The notes under the pieces: generated by a model
Told to the model about the DNA's origin: nothing
Seen by the model: only the letters and a program-made list of their open reading frames with translations
Database searches by the model: none
Program-made: the position numbers and the translations under genes
Shown here: positions 6,481 to 7,283 of the stretch, piece after piece
Layout of the letters: each line of letters opens with the position of its first letter
Numbering within the stretch: position 1 is the first letter of the stretch
NCBI GenBank assembly: GCA_003477185.1
Contig: DMTJ01000397.1
Coordinates: 1 to 7,283, forward strand
Reading direction: 5' to 3'
DNA: 7,283 bases
Source: Lentisphaeria bacterium
Lineage (GTDB): Bacteria; Verrucomicrobiota; Lentisphaeria; JABSQK01; UBA12247

Positions 6481-7283
6481 TGCGCCCCCTTCTCTTCGGT
6501 GGTTGTGCTGGAGGTGAGGTAGTTGTGTTCATCAATTAGGGTGAACAGGTAGCCGTTGGTGCCTTTGGGCAGCTCAGCGGATACACGGCCGTTGCCCAGA
6601 GAGGCCTCGACTCGGAACCACTCCTCGGCGCGCTCTCCCTTATTGCGGGTGTACAGCAGGTAGCTCTTGACCACCTTGGCGCCGCGCTCGGTAAAGGACA
6701 GCGAAACCGTACGCCCCTGACGCTTGAGCTTGCCTGGCTTGCAGACGGTGTCCTGATTCGGCAGGGCCTCGCTTACGTGCGGATTGAGATAGGGGCGAGA
6801 AGCAGCCATCGCCTCCAGTTCGGCGAGCAGCAGGGTCTTCATCGCCTTGGCCTTCTCCGGCATCTGTGCCGCCAGGTCCGTCTGCTCTTCGATGTCTGTG
6901 CGGGTGCCTTTGGCATCGTACAGGCGGTACAATTCGACCTCGGGCTTCGCGGCTTTGCCGACTTGATCATAGTTATAGAGCAGCTTGTAGCCGCCCTGGC
7001 GCAGGCTCGAGCCCGCAGCGCTGCCATGCGGGAAATGATGAAGGATGGTATCACGGACATCGCCGTTGGCGGTCTTGACCAGGGTTGCATCGGTCGGGTT
7101 GCCGGTGAGCAGAGCTGACAGATCACAACCATCGAGCAGGACATCCTGTGGTTTTGCTGCCCGCGTCCAAAAGAGGATGGTGGGGTAGACGTCCAGGCCA
7201 TTGGCCAGGACCTGAGTCTCGGCCCCCTGCTTGATGCCCGGGCCAGCGATGATCAGCGGCACGCGCACCCCGCCTTCGTTGGT
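6477..7283 (-). CDS. Sulfatase, C-terminal part (5' end outside window)
   Basis: The last 268 residues of a type I sulfatase are visible. The frame is open to the right edge and begins with TNEGGVRVPLIIAGPG, the E-G-G-x-R-x-P segment that follows the second active-site Lys in this family. A GTG at 7268 in this segment is internal and not a start. Next come LDVYPTI (residues 30-36), DGCDLSALLTGN (the usual DG-x-x-L-x-x-LL-x-G), DTILHHFPHG, GGYKLLYNYD, and VELYRLYDA with a following D-I-E-E-Q-TDLA, all as expected for the sulfatase C-terminal subdomain. About 95 residues after NPH (from about 174) form an extension with YLLYTRNKG and LPKGTNGYLFTLIDEHNYL, probably a small beta domain. The formylglycine Cys and metal ligands lie outside the window, so activity cannot be judged. 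It is the first visible gene of the operon. It differs clearly in sequence from the other sulfatase, so the two probably act on different sulfate positions. Confidence 0.92.
   Translation of the reverse strand, partial: TNEGGVRVPLIIAGPGIKQGAETQVLANGLDVYPTILFWTRAAKPQDVLLDGCDLSALLTGNPTDATLVKTANGDVRDTILHHFPHGSAAGSSLRQGGYKLLYNYDQVGKAAKPEVELYRLYDAKGTRTDIEEQTDLAAQMPEKAKAMKTLLLAELEAMAASRPYLNPHVSEALPNQDTVCKPGKLKRQGRTVSLSFTERGAKVVKSYLLYTRNKGERAEEWFRVEASLGNGRVSAELPKGTNGYLFTLIDEHNYLTSSTTTEEKGAQ

Noticed and set aside
1..7283. CRISPR arrays, tRNA, rRNA, insertion sequences, defence genes
   Set aside because: No regularly spaced repeats, RNA-gene signatures, transposase motifs or nuclease motifs were seen; coding genes fill almost all of the window.

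Overview
The window looks like part of a carbohydrate-degradation operon from a bacterium of the Planctomycetota–Verrucomicrobiota (PVC) group, most likely Verrucomicrobiota, Lentisphaerota or Kiritimatiellota. The reasons are: GC-rich DNA; two formylglycine-type sulfatases flanking secreted carbohydrate-active enzymes; and a pseudopilin-like protein whose N-terminus ([20 protein letters not shown], then LLPAL, an AR-rich stretch and C-x-NNLKQIG) is typical of the very large families in those phyla. This placement is inferred from protein style, not from a marker gene.

Every gene reads on the minus strand, so transcription runs from position 7283 towards 1. The order is: (1) a sulfatase, 6477-7283, whose N-terminus lies outside the window; (2) a secreted two-domain hydrolase, 4807-6339, joining an SGNH/GDSL esterase to an alpha/beta-hydrolase esterase; (3) a secreted GH95 alpha-L-fucosidase-type enzyme, 2010-4679, with an EF-hand calcium loop near its N-terminus; (4) a complete second sulfatase, 514-2013; (5) a pseudopilin-like protein, 1-487, whose C-terminus lies outside the window. 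The plus-strand open frames are antisense shadows of these genes.

Spacing is tight. GH95 and the second sulfatase overlap by ATGA. ATGA start/stop overlaps are also available at the two sulfatase 3' ends (6477-6480 and 514-517), although a later start fits the next protein better in both cases. The two small gaps (4680-4806 and 6340-6476) hold a degenerate 7-bp tandem repeat, a C7A6 tract, short palindromes, and a hairpin that contains the chosen esterase start codon. I found no convincing promoter, terminator or RNA gene.

Together the genes suggest removal of sulfate (two sulfatases), O-acyl groups (double esterase) and terminal alpha-L-fucose or L-galactose (GH95) from a sulfated, acylated, fucose-containing glycan such as a fucoidan. 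Mucin-type or plant glycans are alternatives. The unusual points are the double-esterase fusion, the EF-hand on GH95, substitutions at conserved GH95 and sulfatase motif positions, and a pseudopilin gene in the operon.
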